A stretch of DNA of 64,000 nt from Tetrapisispora phaffii CBS 4417 (GCF_000236905.1 NC_016523.1:310001-374000); one strand, 5' to 3'. Shown: positions 1 through 11,204, numbered from the stretch's first letter. Notes: generated by a model not told the origin, from the letters alone. Numbers and translations are program-made.

Positions 1-372
1 AGCGAATTAATCACCGATTTCAATTTGGTTTCCTTCGAAGTCTTATGTGTGGATGATAAGCAAAGTATGATACACTTACAGAGTGTGGTAGACAAAGCCA
101 ACGGGTATATATTTGGTTCCTCGGAGGTTGGTGGGGATACAGTGTGGGCTGAGGCAACTAGACAAGGTGCTACGTTGCAAAACTCAATTGATATACAAGA
201 AAGATGGATAGATAATAAAGAAAAATATGATAAGGAAGCAGAAGAGTTGGAGGAAAGATTACGGAAAGAATCGGAGTTCAATGACAAAGAAGTACCACTC
301 ACAGAGGATGATGAATGGGAATCTGCGTTGAAAGATTGGGAAGAAAAACAAGGTACGGACTTCGTAAGATGA
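1..372 (+). CDS. GPN2: GPN-loop GTPase Gpn2, C-terminal part (cut by window start)
   Basis: The reading frame is open from base 1 and ends in TGA at 370-372, giving the last 123 residues. Gpn2 is an essential cytoplasmic GPN-loop GTPase that works with Gpn3/Npa3 in assembly and nuclear import of RNA polymerases II and III. The fragment matches the Gpn2 tail as I know it: a conserved segment with VDKANGYIFG and GGDTVWAEA, then an acidic coiled tail ending EEKQGTDFVR. The GTP-binding P-loop and GPN motif lie outside the window. Nothing suggests damage. The next gene, UTP25, is not its neighbour in S. cerevisiae (YOR262W versus YIL091C), so a rearrangement junction probably lies between them. 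Confidence 0.93.
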   Translation, partial: SELITDFNLVSFEVLCVDDKQSMIHLQSVVDKANGYIFGSSEVGGDTVWAEATRQGATLQNSIDIQERWIDNKEKYDKEAEELEERLRKESEFNDKEVPLTEDDEWESALKDWEEKQGTDFVR

Positions 373-608
373 GAAAAGTATCATTGATGTCTCTCATACT
401 CAACATCCTCCTCCTGTCAACAAACATGCATAATTATTTTAACAGGCGCACTCACACCAAAGCTATCATAGAAATAGATATAGATACGAATATATATACC
501 ATCCATTCATATATAGTTTCAATTAAGTAATGAATCATTATTGAGCGTGAATGCTTGTATGTCTCAGTATTTATGTATGGTTTTTCTAATCACCAATAAC
601 GACAGCAT

Positions 609-618
609 AAAAATTTTT
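609..618. promoter_or_regulatory. RRPE-like element upstream of UTP25
   Basis: AAAAATTTTT matches the core of the rRNA-processing element bound by Stb3 in S. cerevisiae. It lies about 180 bases before the UTP25 start and about 40 bases before a PAC site, the usual arrangement in ribosome-biogenesis promoters. A/T runs are common in this AT-rich DNA; the pairing with PAC is what makes it credible. Confidence 0.55.
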
Positions 619-639
619 GTTAGACGCCCAAATTTTAAG

Positions 640-660
640 CTCATCTCATCTCATCTCATC
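640..660. repeat. TCATC microsatellite, four units
   Basis: Four tandem copies of TCATC preceded by C. The last unit forms part of the PAC site CTCATCGC. Confidence 0.8.
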
Positions 661-662
661 GC
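655..662. promoter_or_regulatory. PAC element upstream of UTP25
   Basis: CTCATCGC (reverse complement GCGATGAG) is the exact PAC core, bound by Dot6/Tod6 in S. cerevisiae to control ribosome-biogenesis genes. It sits about 135 bases upstream of the chosen UTP25 ATG, which fits a nucleolar processome component. Confidence 0.7.
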
Positions 663-796
663 AATAGACATTTTAAAGACCTCTCAAAATATTTGGTAAC
701 TTGTTCATTATAAAATTCCAAGTTGTAATTCATATTGTTCAAGAAGTTTACATTCGTGAATGTCTCAATTGGGTATCGCAAAACAGAGTTAGAACT

Positions 797-2947
797 ATGT
801 CTGGGAGAGGCGAATTCAAGAAGAGAGGTAGAAGTCAATTGAGAACAATACAGCGTTCCAAGTATGCTAAGAAAAGAAATAGTGGCAGGAATTATGATAC
901 TAACACAAAACATAATGATGAATCTAAACCTGCTGATGCTCTTGTAAGTGGTGAAGAAGCCGAGAGTGAGAGTGACGATGCTAAAGATGAAGAAGATGTG
1001 GGTAAGAAGAGAAACCAGGTCTATGGTGCTTTGTTGACTATTTTGAAATCAGAACATCCAGAAAAGAAGAAGCAGAAGAAGAAGTTTAACCAGGAAAAAG
1101 AGGATGCTTACAATGCTTCAGATGATGAGTATAATGTTTCCGATAAACAAGAAATTGAAAATGGTCTTGAAGACCAACAAGATGACAACGAAGATGAAAA
1201 CGAAAATGATATGGAGAATATGGAGAATGATGATGAATCCGATGATGATACCGATCTATTTGATATTCATTTTAATCAAGTTCCTGAAAATGTTGTAGAC
1301 AAAATTAGTAATGGTTTTGATAACAAAAAAATCAAATATGTCTCAAAGAAGATTCAGTTACCGCATCATGAGAAAGATTTCTTCATTTATTCTAAGCCAA
1401 TAGTAGATGATGGAAATAAACACAAAGTTGAATCACCTATCAAAAAGTCATCATTAGATTCCTATTTTATTAAAAAGAGACTTGAGATTACTAACAATTT
1501 ATTGGATGGGAAAGACAATTTAACCAAATTGCAAAAATCTTTGGTAGATCCAATGTTCCAATATGTAGATATACTTCACGAATATGAAAATTATGGTTCT
1601 GATGAGCAAGAGTACAGAGAATTATATACTCTCCATATATTAAACCATTTGTATAAAACTAGAGATAAGGTTTTAAAGGACAATCAACGTTTACAAGAAA
1701 ATAATGAATCGGAGTTCTTGGATCAAGGTTTTACTAGACCAAAAGTTTTAATTGTGGTGCCAACAAGAGATACTGCATATAATGTTGTTGAAACGATCAT
1801 TAGAAAATCCGGCCTAGACCAAGTCGAGAAGAAAGGTAAATTTAAGAGTCAGTTCTTTGAAGACTCGTTGCCACCTTCGTCGAAGCCTAAATCTTTTCAA
1901 AGTATTTTCAAGGGTAATACCAATGATTTTTTTGTACTTGGTCTTAAATTTACCAGAAAAGCTTTAAAGCTGTACAGTAACTTTTATCAGTCAGACGTAA
2001 TTATATGTTCTCCTTTGGGTTTACATATGATAACTGAAAATACAGATAAAAAGAAGAAACAAGATGATTTTTTGTCGTCAATTGAAATTACTATTTTAGA
2101 TCAATTACACAGTATGGAATATCAAAACATAAGTCATATCATGAATATATTTGAACATTTAAATAAAATTCCAAGAGAGCAACATGATGCAGATTTCAGT
2201 AGAATTAGAATGTGGTATATTAATGACCAAGCACGCTTATTTAGACAAACAATGATATTCACAAAATATGTGTCCCCTACAGCAAATGCAATGATTAATG
2301 GTAAGTGTAGAAATATTGCAGGTAGATGGAGAAACAAAATTCAACTTACTTCAGAAGAATCAAGCTTAGGTAAGTTAGGTCTAAAAATTAGACAAATTTT
2401 CCAAAGATTTGATTTAGTTGGTGGGACTTTGGCAGATGAACCTGATTTTAGATTTAAATTTTTTGTTAGCGTTGTAATGAATAGCATATTAAAATCTACA
2501 GGGTATGAGGATGGTATTCTAGTTTACATACCTAACTATAGTGATTATATGAGGGTCAGGAATTATATGAAAGAAAAGACGACGTTATTATTTGGTGATA
2601 TTAATGAATATTCTGATCAAAGAGAATTAAACTCAAATAGATCTCTTTTCCAACAAGGGCGTGTTAAAGTATTATTATATACAGAAAGATTACATCATTA
2701 TAGAAGATATGAAATCAAAGGTGTTAAAAGTGTAATCTTTTATGGTCCACCAACAAATCCAGAATTTTATAACGAAGTTGTCAGATTTATTGGTAAAAAT
2801 GCATTCTTGGGTAATGTTGATATTAATATAGCAACAGTTAGAATGGTTTATTCTAAGTTAGATTCATTGTCATTAGAGAGGATAGTCGGGACCCAGAGAG
2901 CAGCAGTACTCTCTCGTGCGGAGAACGAAGTCTACGAATTTAAATAG
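797..2947 (+). CDS. UTP25: U3 snoRNP/SSU processome protein Utp25
   Basis: Utp25 is a nucleolar component of the small-subunit processome needed for early pre-18S rRNA cleavages. It resembles a DEAD-box helicase but has lost the catalytic motifs. The product is 716 residues against about 721 in S. cerevisiae. It has a basic N-terminus ([16 protein letters not shown]), an acidic low-complexity stretch at about 40-165, and a long conserved body from about 310 ([63 protein letters not shown]). The frame is open 32 codons further upstream from a non-AUG codon. I chose the ATG at 797 because the protein then begins like known Utp25. It converges on FAP1 across 115 bases. Confidence 0.96.
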   Translation: MSGRGEFKKRGRSQLRTIQRSKYAKKRNSGRNYDTNTKHNDESKPADALVSGEEAESESDDAKDEEDVGKKRNQVYGALLTILKSEHPEKKKQKKKFNQEKEDAYNASDDEYNVSDKQEIENGLEDQQDDNEDENENDMENMENDDESDDDTDLFDIHFNQVPENVVDKISNGFDNKKIKYVSKKIQLPHHEKDFFIYSKPIVDDGNKHKVESPIKKSSLDSYFIKKRLEITNNLLDGKDNLTKLQKSLVDPMFQYVDILHEYENYGSDEQEYRELYTLHILNHLYKTRDKVLKDNQRLQENNESEFLDQGFTRPKVLIVVPTRDTAYNVVETIIRKSGLDQVEKKGKFKSQFFEDSLPPSSKPKSFQSIFKGNTNDFFVLGLKFTRKALKLYSNFYQSDVIICSPLGLHMITENTDKKKKQDDFLSSIEITILDQLHSMEYQNISHIMNIFEHLNKIPREQHDADFSRIRMWYINDQARLFRQTMIFTKYVSPTANAMINGKCRNIAGRWRNKIQLTSEESSLGKLGLKIRQIFQRFDLVGGTLADEPDFRFKFFVSVVMNSILKSTGYEDGILVYIPNYSDYMRVRNYMKEKTTLLFGDINEYSDQRELNSNRSLFQQGRVKVLLYTERLHHYRRYEIKGVKSVIFYGPPTNPEFYNEVVRFIGKNAFLGNVDINIATVRMVYSKLDSLSLERIVGTQRAAVLSRAENEVYEFK

Positions 2948-3062
2948 ATATTTCCTGGTATATATCATTAATACTATATAATTCTAATAAAGTTATATGC
3001 ATTGTAATTATCTAAGTCATTCACTTTAAGAAATGTATTTACGTAGACTTAGTGTGTTACAC

Positions 3063-5951
3063 CTATTCATTGGATGTTGAAGTGCTGTCTTTTTCTTTAT
3101 CAGTGTCAGTACAATCAGATATTTGATTTATGTAACCTTCTACATTGCACAACATGATGCTATCAAATATCAATGCTTCCTTTCCGATAAAATCGAAATG
3201 TCCAACCAATACCTCCAAATCTTGATGAACGCTTTCAGTAATACTATTATACTGCTCCGGATAGATAATGGCATCGGAAGATTCAGGTAATATTTTATAA
3301 CAAACATTTTTAATTAAAGTTGATTTCAAAGCTTTTCCAAAAACTTCTGAAAGATCTTCCTCGGTGATACCTGGTGATATTTTTTTAATAAAAAATCCAT
3401 TCGTATCATTACTAGATTTTACAATTACTTCCTTCGGTTCATAATTGATATATTTTCTTTGACTGGTAGATTCAAAGTGTTGTATTTTTCTTTCTTTTTC
3501 TAACTTTTTAAACCCTGTCCATAAAGGTAATACTTCCTCTAAGGAAATATTTGGTATCCTTGTATCCACTTTTCTTTTTACGAACACTGATCTTTTAGGC
3601 TCAGGATCTTGAGATTCAGAATATAAATTGAATGATGTAGAAAGTTCTCTAACAAAATGTCTTTGGGCTGGCTTCATTGGTTTGAAATGCAAATTATTCT
3701 TTGCCTTATCTAAAACGAATTTCCGAAGGATATCTTCAATTTGAGAACACCATTTAATCTGTTTGGAATATGTTGAGATTACTGACTGAGGATATGGTAA
3801 CCTTAATTCCTCGTATGTACTTACCTTTTCCATCAAAGATTGTATATCTTGTATATTTTTATTAGATGTGTCTAAGCTACTATCATATCCAAATGCATCT
3901 CTTAATTGCAAATGTCTTGCATGTGCCTCACAATCTTCATCACATGGTAATAGTTCGATTGAGGCACTGCTATTATCAAGTGTTGCATAACACTTCCTAT
4001 ATTCTTGTTTTCTTCCACATTTACAAGATACCTTGGTGACTTCATTACACGGAACATCTGGACAGGGTGATGAACCATGGCATTTTGATTTGCATTGGTG
4101 GTTACAATTAGCCCTATCCTTGTTGCACACTTGTTTACAACTTTTTTGACATTGACCAATCTCATGGCATTTATATTGGCATTTATGGTGGCAATTCTCT
4201 AATTCCTTGTTGCATATTTCACCACATGAACCGAATTCTTGAAAACATACAGCTTTCACAGCATGATGTTTACCACACTTACAAGGTCTTTCTACAACTG
4301 CCGTACATGGAGGACAGGGTTCTGTTGAAGGATGGCATTGATGTGGAGGTGGTTTATGGCCACATGGATAAGATCTTTCAATGACTTTGATGCATTCGAA
4401 GGGGCAGGGTGGAAGTTTGGAGCCACACCTTACAGGTGCCTCGATGACTGTCTTTCCACATGGACAAACTAAATCATTTGAATCGCTGATTAAGCATGAA
4501 GGACATCTACCTGGGTGGCATTTTCTAGTACAATCATGTATACCACAAGATAGTTTTAAATTGCACTCCTTCAAACATATATGAACAGCTTCAACCAAAG
4601 ATTCATCATTCAGTTCTTCCCTTGTTAATAACATTTTTTTACGTTTATCAGCTTCTGGCTTTCCGGTGCAACATTTTTTGGGACAACGATGACGGCGACA
4701 TGACATTAATGATTCACATTTAAAGGTACATTTTGGTGTTTGTTCAAAATTACAAGGAACTAAGAAATGTTTCTGTAAGCAAGAACAATTTGTAACTTCT
4801 AATTGAATACAAGGATCCATGCATGATCCATTGTGACATATATAAGGGCAAGTATGTTTGCCACACTTTAAAGCTTTACCACATCGATTTTCACATGTAG
4901 GAATAGGATCAGTACATTTCTTCCTTTTTTGTGCAAGTTGTTTCAGTGATGTCTTTCCACATGGACAGGAGTTAAGTAACTTTGGTGTATAAGGACATAT
5001 TTTCTTTCCTGAAATGCTTAGTTGTGCTTGGCATGGTTCAATAAAAGAATGTTCATTACAGGCATAAAATACAATTCTTCTGGTTTTGCATGCAAATGTC
5101 CCAATCCATTTATCTCCTTCACTATTTTTTGAAAATGTTCCAGTAATTGCTAACTTCTTGCACATAATTTCATTCTTACTATTTTCTCCACAGTAACATT
5201 TAAACTTTCTGTTCTCGTTCGATTCTACTGATTGAATTTGTTCACTAGACAAAATCTCTGGACAAGCACCGCATAATCCTGAATGGCAAACTCTTTTACA
5301 TTTATGAACCCCACAAGCTAATGGTAATTGACAAACCTCATTACATTGATAAACATTATTCTTATTCGATTTTTTTAGTTGATGGCAAAATATATCTTTT
5401 TCATTTCTACCACATTTACATTTCAAAGTTGTAATGACACTACATTCACCATGGGGTCCCAAATGACAAAAGTTTTTACAACCATGGACACATGTCTTTT
5501 TATTACATGTCTGTCCGCATGAATTAGGGCTTAATTCATTAGGGTCTGGGTTTATCACTTTCCCACACCAACAAGTTGGCCTATTTCTCAATGGTATTTG
5601 TTTGCTAGAATGACTGCAGTTTGGACATTTCCAAACTTTATCTATCGTCTTTGAGGCAGATTTTTCGGCCCATTCTTGTATACATTCATAATCGAACACC
5701 CTATAGCAACTCTGGCAAGCATACATCTTGCAAGTATAATCCATCTCTATAGTACAAATCATGCATGTATAACGATCACCTTTGGAAATATCACGAATCG
5801 TTTGCTCATAGTACACTAACCCATCATCTTCATCCTCACTGCTGTCAAAGTTGCTTTCGTTGCTTCCTTTAGAGTAGCTTTCTTCATCAGAGGAACTCTC
5901 AGTATTTCCAGCGGCAGTTTCTATTTGCGATGTAATTTCTCTATCACTCAT
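3063..5951 (-). CDS. FAP1: NFX1-type zinc-finger protein Fap1
   Basis: Fap1 binds FKBP12 (Fpr1) and confers rapamycin resistance when overexpressed. It belongs to the NF-X1 family, whose RING finger suggests ubiquitin-ligase activity. The protein is 962 residues (965 in S. cerevisiae). It has an acidic Ser-rich start, a RING-type C4HC3 finger at about 60-112 (CMICTIEM... CPNC), then a long array of NF-X1 zinc-finger repeats to about 660 recognisable by repeated CG-x-H-x-C-x3-C-x-G-x-C spacing. An R3H-like segment (QRHFVREL) lies near 775-790. The start ATG follows directly on a hydrophilic beginning typical of the family. The kinase gene upstream has the same orientation. Confidence 0.95.
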   Translation of the reverse strand: MSDREITSQIETAAGNTESSSDEESYSKGSNESNFDSSEDEDDGLVYYEQTIRDISKGDRYTCMICTIEMDYTCKMYACQSCYRVFDYECIQEWAEKSASKTIDKVWKCPNCSHSSKQIPLRNRPTCWCGKVINPDPNELSPNSCGQTCNKKTCVHGCKNFCHLGPHGECSVITTLKCKCGRNEKDIFCHQLKKSNKNNVYQCNEVCQLPLACGVHKCKRVCHSGLCGACPEILSSEQIQSVESNENRKFKCYCGENSKNEIMCKKLAITGTFSKNSEGDKWIGTFACKTRRIVFYACNEHSFIEPCQAQLSISGKKICPYTPKLLNSCPCGKTSLKQLAQKRKKCTDPIPTCENRCGKALKCGKHTCPYICHNGSCMDPCIQLEVTNCSCLQKHFLVPCNFEQTPKCTFKCESLMSCRRHRCPKKCCTGKPEADKRKKMLLTREELNDESLVEAVHICLKECNLKLSCGIHDCTRKCHPGRCPSCLISDSNDLVCPCGKTVIEAPVRCGSKLPPCPFECIKVIERSYPCGHKPPPHQCHPSTEPCPPCTAVVERPCKCGKHHAVKAVCFQEFGSCGEICNKELENCHHKCQYKCHEIGQCQKSCKQVCNKDRANCNHQCKSKCHGSSPCPDVPCNEVTKVSCKCGRKQEYRKCYATLDNSSASIELLPCDEDCEAHARHLQLRDAFGYDSSLDTSNKNIQDIQSLMEKVSTYEELRLPYPQSVISTYSKQIKWCSQIEDILRKFVLDKAKNNLHFKPMKPAQRHFVRELSTSFNLYSESQDPEPKRSVFVKRKVDTRIPNISLEEVLPLWTGFKKLEKERKIQHFESTSQRKYINYEPKEVIVKSSNDTNGFFIKKISPGITEEDLSEVFGKALKSTLIKNVCYKILPESSDAIIYPEQYNSITESVHQDLEVLVGHFDFIGKEALIFDSIMLCNVEGYINQISDCTDTDKEKDSTSTSNE

Positions 5952-6470
5952 CAGCTTAGCTATTTTATTTACAGTGATATATGATCGCTGATATAATTAC
6001 AACAAAAGTATTTAGATAAAATGTGAATAAATAATAGTGTCTGTTCACTTAAAATTCTATTAATGATAAAAGCTATACATTCTTTTATGAAATGTTGAGA
6101 TGAGATTTTTCAATAAAATGATACTAGATGCTAGAAGCTTCATAATTTTAAAAAAACTGAAGCTCCATCATAAGGCCGATGATCATTAAAGAATATTGAA
6201 TTTTAAAGAAAAGTTGACCTAAGGTATCATAACTATAGATCAACCATTGTTTGATTTTGTAAACCACTGTATATGTATTTACGTTGAATTGTATATCACA
6301 ATTACCGAACTGTTATATAAACACATTGCTAATTTGACTACCAATATAGATTCTTAAATGCAAAGAATATAGTTGAATATCTGTTATTGACTACATTGCG
6401 TTAGCTGGCATTATAGGACAGCCAGGTAAGTGATACGTTGACAATATTTCATGATTATACGGATTATTGA
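5952..6470. other. Intergenic FAP1-kinase, FAP1 promoter side
   Basis: About 520 AT-rich bases between the kinase stop and the FAP1 start. I looked for C/D-box snoRNA boxes because snoRNA genes occur near FAP1 in S. cerevisiae, and saw no convincing C and D pair. Confidence 0.6.
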
Positions 6471-8594
6471 TCATGGGGACCTTAGAAACACCGGTTTAGT
6501 GGGAACCTTTGGTTTGGCTTTTAGATGATGAGCTGTTTTCAGATGTCCATTCATATTCCCATATGCAGTTAAATGTTCGATATTTGATTTGAAATGCTTA
6601 ATACTTGACTTATTATCTGTGTATTTTCCATACCCATGGGCACTGATTATGACATGGTTATCGCTAGAAGATTTCATTAAGGCTTGAACTCGGTCTTTTA
6701 TTGACTTTTTAGCTTCTAGGTTAGTTATTAAAATAATTGGATCGTTAGACGTACTATCATTCAATGAGTTTTGTTTTTGACTAGATAGGGATAGTTTTCT
6801 AGATAGTGAATTGTATTCGTGTCTATTTTTTGATGTGGTATCAAATTGATATTTGTTGTCATTTGATAATTCAGGTATTCCTCCAAATTGTTCGGAGTTA
6901 CGAACAACCGAATCATTTGATGATATTCTACTACTTCTTAAATTAATACCCTGACGTACCTTATTGAATGCAGAACGAATGCTATCACCTGTATTTTGTC
7001 TTGATTTTATTGGAGACTGAGATCTCTTCCCACCAGTGGTTGTTAACTTAATTTTGGTGCCAAGAGATTTTATTAAACTCCCTCCAGTGGAATTTCGAGA
7101 AATAGAATCAACTGATGAATTCGAATTTATAGAAGAATCTCTTGATCTTGGAGTTCTACAGTTTAGGTTTAAAGCATCATTGGAAGTTATAAAATGTTTA
7201 CTTCCGCTAAAATCTGGATGTATATAAGCTTCTCTTGAATTGAATGAATGTTCATGTTTCAGAGAAGTCATATTATTAAGTGTTGAATTGTCATTGATAG
7301 AAGGTGATGAACCTTTTTTCAGAGCATGGTCATAATTTGGCGTCAATTTACGTCTGTAGGTACAATGACTATCCATCGTGTTTACATTAACATCATATAC
7401 TCTGTCTTCGGAAAGTTGTTTGGATAAACTACTCTCTAGGGTATCGGTTGAGGAAGAACCTCCTAAATAATAATCTTTTGCTCTGGCACTATTTGACAAG
7501 TTTGGCTGAATGTAAGGATAATCTTTTTGACTGAAAGTTTGACAATGTTTACTAGGTGAACTTTGTGAAGATATAACTGGTTTGGACATTTGTGTGTATT
7601 TCAAGATTGGGATTCTGTGAGGTTGGGTTGTATCCATTTGTAGAGATGACATCGCCCTTTGGACATAGAAGTTTGGAAGGGGTGATGATTTGTGTTGTAT
7701 CCTAAATAATTCTTCCAGTAATTGACATATATTAGGTCTTTGGATGGGATTGGTGGATAACAAAACGCGTATAATATTTTTTAATGAATCAGTGTATTGT
7801 GGATAAGCAGGATATGTAAACTTACCTTCCATTATTGCTCTAGATCCATGTTCCTCAAATGGAGTTGTATAATAGCATAACTTATAAAGTAGAATACCTA
7901 AAGCCCAGATGTCTGATTTTTCATTTATTGGAAAACCCAAGGCTAAATTTACCATCTCTGGAGATCTATATTGTGCAGTTGTATTTTTTAAAATGTCATT
8001 CTGTAAATATACAAATTCTTCTGATGAAGTTGGAGATCGTAATACTCCAGATACAGACCCAAAATCGCATAGTTTAAAGTTGCCATCGCCAGAAAGCAAA
8101 ACGTTTTCAATCTTTATATCTCTGTGAAGCAACGGTGGTTGTAATTGGTGCATATGATACACACCTTGTGAAACATCGGTCATTATTTTCAATATTTCTT
8201 CTTCTTTTAGTCTTTCTTTTAATCTTAAATTCATAAAATCTAACAATCCTGCACCAGAACAATATTCCATTAATAGTAACACCACGTATGAATCTTCACT
8301 ATTTTGCAAACGGTTAGCATGCGAATCAATATATGAAACAATATATTTATTGTTTTTGAGTATTTTCATAGCATCTACTTCTGCTCTCAAAATATTCAAA
8401 CTCTGTTTATTAGGAACGATTACTCTCTTCAAACATGTCAATTCAGGGTACAAATTCTTATGCTCTGAAGTAATTCTTGCTGTGTAAACTTGTGCAAAGC
8501 CACCACTAGTTAAATAGTTCTCTATTATTACTTCATGGCTAGCAACCTGTAATTTTGTTCCCTTTTTATACTTATCTTCAAATATTTGTGACAT
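6471..8594 (-). CDS. PRK1: Actin-patch Ark1/Prk1-family protein kinase
   Basis: Ark1/Prk1 kinases phosphorylate Pan1, Sla1, Ent1/2 and other coat proteins to disassemble cortical actin patches after endocytosis. The kinase domain spans about 15-300: glycine-rich loop variant (TSGGFAQVY), VAIK-type lysine in CLKRV, HRDIKIENVL catalytic loop, DFG, and TAQYRSPEM activation segment. The long Ser-rich tail includes SPIKSRQNTGDSIRSAF, shared with Prk1. It ends in PKVPTKPVFL, which fits the PxxPxKPxxL pattern that binds the Abp1 SH3 domain. At 707 residues it lies between Ark1 (638) and Prk1 (810). Synteny fits either paralogue (YIL095W beside FYV10, YNL020C near FAP1), so the symbol is provisional. 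Confidence 0.88.
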   Translation of the reverse strand: MSQIFEDKYKKGTKLQVASHEVIIENYLTSGGFAQVYTARITSEHKNLYPELTCLKRVIVPNKQSLNILRAEVDAMKILKNNKYIVSYIDSHANRLQNSEDSYVVLLLMEYCSGAGLLDFMNLRLKERLKEEEILKIMTDVSQGVYHMHQLQPPLLHRDIKIENVLLSGDGNFKLCDFGSVSGVLRSPTSSEEFVYLQNDILKNTTAQYRSPEMVNLALGFPINEKSDIWALGILLYKLCYYTTPFEEHGSRAIMEGKFTYPAYPQYTDSLKNIIRVLLSTNPIQRPNICQLLEELFRIQHKSSPLPNFYVQRAMSSLQMDTTQPHRIPILKYTQMSKPVISSQSSPSKHCQTFSQKDYPYIQPNLSNSARAKDYYLGGSSSTDTLESSLSKQLSEDRVYDVNVNTMDSHCTYRRKLTPNYDHALKKGSSPSINDNSTLNNMTSLKHEHSFNSREAYIHPDFSGSKHFITSNDALNLNCRTPRSRDSSINSNSSVDSISRNSTGGSLIKSLGTKIKLTTTGGKRSQSPIKSRQNTGDSIRSAFNKVRQGINLRSSRISSNDSVVRNSEQFGGIPELSNDNKYQFDTTSKNRHEYNSLSRKLSLSSQKQNSLNDSTSNDPIILITNLEAKKSIKDRVQALMKSSSDNHVIISAHGYGKYTDNKSSIKHFKSNIEHLTAYGNMNGHLKTAHHLKAKPKVPTKPVFLRSP

Positions 8595-9710
8595 GTTATT
8601 GAACTACAACTGAATTTAGGATTAGTTAAGCATCGATCACAATTTTTTTTCAATAATTAAATTTGAAAGTTACCGTTTTGGTTATGTATCTTAATAGAGA
8701 CTCTGATATAATTTTCTGTACTTGTATCATCGATTACATATATTATGAAGAGATCACAACTTTATAACTATATATATTTGTAATTTTATTAGTCTCTGTA
8801 TTCTTCAAGATTCATTCTTCGTTAAGTTTAGATGACCTATCTGTGTACGTATTTCCGTTTTAGTCAAAGCCCGAATTATTTGAATCTTAAGACATCTAGA
8901 GGCTGTCAGTATTTAAACTATAGAGATTAAATAATGTAAAAGGTAGCGATTTGAATGTTCTTTACAGGTAATAAAGGTATAGGATGATCATTTCAACTTT
9001 GTTATATAACTTTGTTTCAATATCTTCAAAGAAGTGAAAATTAATTGAAGATTTCAGTTAAAAAAGTTTATGAGATGAGCAAAATATCTTGCATACGAGG
9101 ACATATAGGCTTAGGTAAACATACTTGATGGTGTAAGCACATATAGTGTAGAATGTTTCTTCCAAATTTTGAATAGTTATCAGATATTGAGTCTTAAAGG
9201 TATCTCTATAGTTAAAAAAGATTTCTTAAATTTTATCTTTAGTTTTCTTTGGGGTTGCATGTTAATCATATTTGAGGTCTAAAACTAGGAAAAAGTGAAC
9301 AAAACCTTAAAAGCAAAAGTAAGTTCAATATGATAAGGTGAAGATTTAGCCTTTAAATTAATGAAACATATATCAGCATGAATTAAATTATATTTATTTA
9401 ACAATCGACTTAATGAAGATAGACAAGATCATTTGTTAAAGTGACCCACTCATAACTTTGGAAGTCTTTAAATGTTTATATCAGCAGCAGTTTTTGACGT
9501 CAGTTTAGCATCTTTTTGTTATACTTGTGCTAGAATACATTTTATTCCACATTTAATGTTTTTAATGGAAAATTTCCATTTATAATTATATTTTCTCTTT
9601 TCAAATCTTATTTAAAAGATTTCGATGCTTAATAATGTGTAGTGATACCAGCACAGAGACCACTTTCGCATTTTTACCTGTAGTTCGAACTTTTTTTTAC
9701 GTTCAAAAAA
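8595..9710. other. Intergenic FYV10-kinase, about 1.1 kb, nothing recognised
   Basis: AT-rich spacer between the FYV10 stop and the kinase start. No ORF, tRNA, repeat or clear regulatory motif stands out. Genes present near this position in S. cerevisiae (for example HDA1, RCM1) are not here; any relics are too decayed for me to see. Confidence 0.6.
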
Positions 9711-11204
9711 TCATGTTGGATACATTTTTACAAAACTCGATTTCAAATAAACTTGCTTATCTATGGGATCTATAATTTCTTCACTCGAAATATTGTAAAG
9801 TCCTCTTTCTGTGACCTGTGCAGCAAGCTTTTCCAATTGTTCTTTATCATAAACATTTCCATTTGGTAGCATTATAGGATTTTCATAGAGTATAGACTCT
9901 ATATGGTGTGCATAGGGCATTTCTTTTGCGATATTTCTAAATTCATTCGAACATACTGGGCATTTATTAGAAATAACTTTGGAGTTCAGATAAAAATCCA
10001 ATTCTTTATTTTCTGATGTAGTAATTTCCTTCTTATGCAGGCAATCTTTTGTCTTCAATGATGAGATACCCAATGACAAATATATCAAAAGTGGCTCATT
10101 TTTGGAAATACCATACATTTGATAATATTCTCTAAGAAAGATGTCATTCAATTTCTTCCAACGGCATTCATCAAATAAATTGGAATAGTTATTCGATTTG
10201 TTTAAATTACCAAAACCTGATAGTTCTAATTTTGTTTCTGAATTTGTAAAAAATGCATCATGCTCTTTATATGCAGTGGGGAGTTCTTTATTAAAAAAAT
10301 GCAGGTATAGCGAATTATATTTAGAACTGTCTTCTGTATTCATCATTGAACTGTTAATAGGTGTCTTCATCGGGTTATTAGTAGTACCATTTTGATAGAT
10401 ACAACGAGATTTATGATACAGAAGAAATCCTGCAGCCTGCTGAATCTCTAATGAATGAGTAGAAATAAATTTTACTAGATGTAATTGAAAACAATTAATC
10501 GCTTCCTTATAATTGTCTTTTGATAATAGTTGAAGATATTCTTGAAGTCTTGCATCGAAATCTAAAGTTGACTTAATTGATTTTAAATACTGCGTATTAT
10601 CATGGATCCACGTAAGCAAAGGGCCAATATCATTATGTTTAATTAAAGAGTTAGATATAATATTTGCATTAATGATAATATCATAATCCAATAGTTTCTC
10701 CATATGTTGTTGTTTTAAAAATAAGCTGCCATCGTTGTTATAGCAACCTGTATCATCGTCCTTTTTAATCTCTGATTTTGAATTTCTCACCAAGTAATCG
10801 CCGATTAAAAGATTTGTATATTTTTGATACCAACCAATTAGCAACTCTCTGCTAGTTAAACTCTTAGCATGTTCCAATTCTTTGAAAAAACTGATTCTCT
10901 CTTGAATTCTCATTAGAATATCATATTCTTCGTCTTTGGTCTTTAATAACTCTTTCTCCAACCTGTCTACCTTCTTGATAATTTTATTTATCTCCAAGAC
11001 CGCACTTTTATCATTTTCCAAAGTATTGCTATCCATCAGTTCATTAACTTTATTGAGCAAAACGGAGATTTCGTCAGTTCTCAGTTTGACTGACCTCTCC
11101 AATTTATTCAAATTTCTCTTTAAAATTTCAGCTGGGATTGAAAACGATTCCTCATTGATTCTCAGGTGGAAATCAGTCGAAGGTTCATTAATAATACTTT
11201 TCAT
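9711..11204 (-). CDS. FYV10: GID/CTLH ubiquitin-ligase subunit Fyv10 (Gid9)
   Basis: Fyv10/Gid9 is one of the two RING-like subunits of the GID E3 ligase, which targets fructose-1,6-bisphosphatase and other gluconeogenic enzymes for degradation when glucose returns. The protein is 497 residues (516 in S. cerevisiae). It has an N-terminal coiled region at about 25-100, a LisH/CTLH region around 170-270 (LLTWIHDN, RLQEYLQLL), and a C-terminal degenerate RING from about 415 (CPVCSNEF... PYAHHIES... PNGNVYD), ending MYPT like its orthologue. Partner subunit Gid2 should be encoded elsewhere. Orientation matches the adjacent kinase, as for YIL095W and YIL097W. Confidence 0.95.
   Translation of the reverse strand: MKSIINEPSTDFHLRINEESFSIPAEILKRNLNKLERSVKLRTDEISVLLNKVNELMDSNTLENDKSAVLEINKIIKKVDRLEKELLKTKDEEYDILMRIQERISFFKELEHAKSLTSRELLIGWYQKYTNLLIGDYLVRNSKSEIKKDDDTGCYNNDGSLFLKQQHMEKLLDYDIIINANIISNSLIKHNDIGPLLTWIHDNTQYLKSIKSTLDFDARLQEYLQLLSKDNYKEAINCFQLHLVKFISTHSLEIQQAAGFLLYHKSRCIYQNGTTNNPMKTPINSSMMNTEDSSKYNSLYLHFFNKELPTAYKEHDAFFTNSETKLELSGFGNLNKSNNYSNLFDECRWKKLNDIFLREYYQMYGISKNEPLLIYLSLGISSLKTKDCLHKKEITTSENKELDFYLNSKVISNKCPVCSNEFRNIAKEMPYAHHIESILYENPIMLPNGNVYDKEQLEKLAAQVTERGLYNISSEEIIDPIDKQVYLKSSFVKMYPT

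Larger units (their letters stand above)
373..796. other. Intergenic GPN2-UTP25, contains the UTP25 promoter
   Basis: About 420 bases with no gene. It holds an RRPE-like element and a PAC element (listed separately) and a short TCATC tandem repeat at 640-660 that runs into the PAC site. Short ORFs here have no coding character. Confidence 0.7.

Noticed and set aside
5952..6470. Possible C/D-box snoRNA near FAP1, by analogy with snoRNA genes in that S. cerevisiae neighbourhood
   Set aside because: The only C-box-like sequence overlaps the FAP1 start codon and lacks a partner D box.
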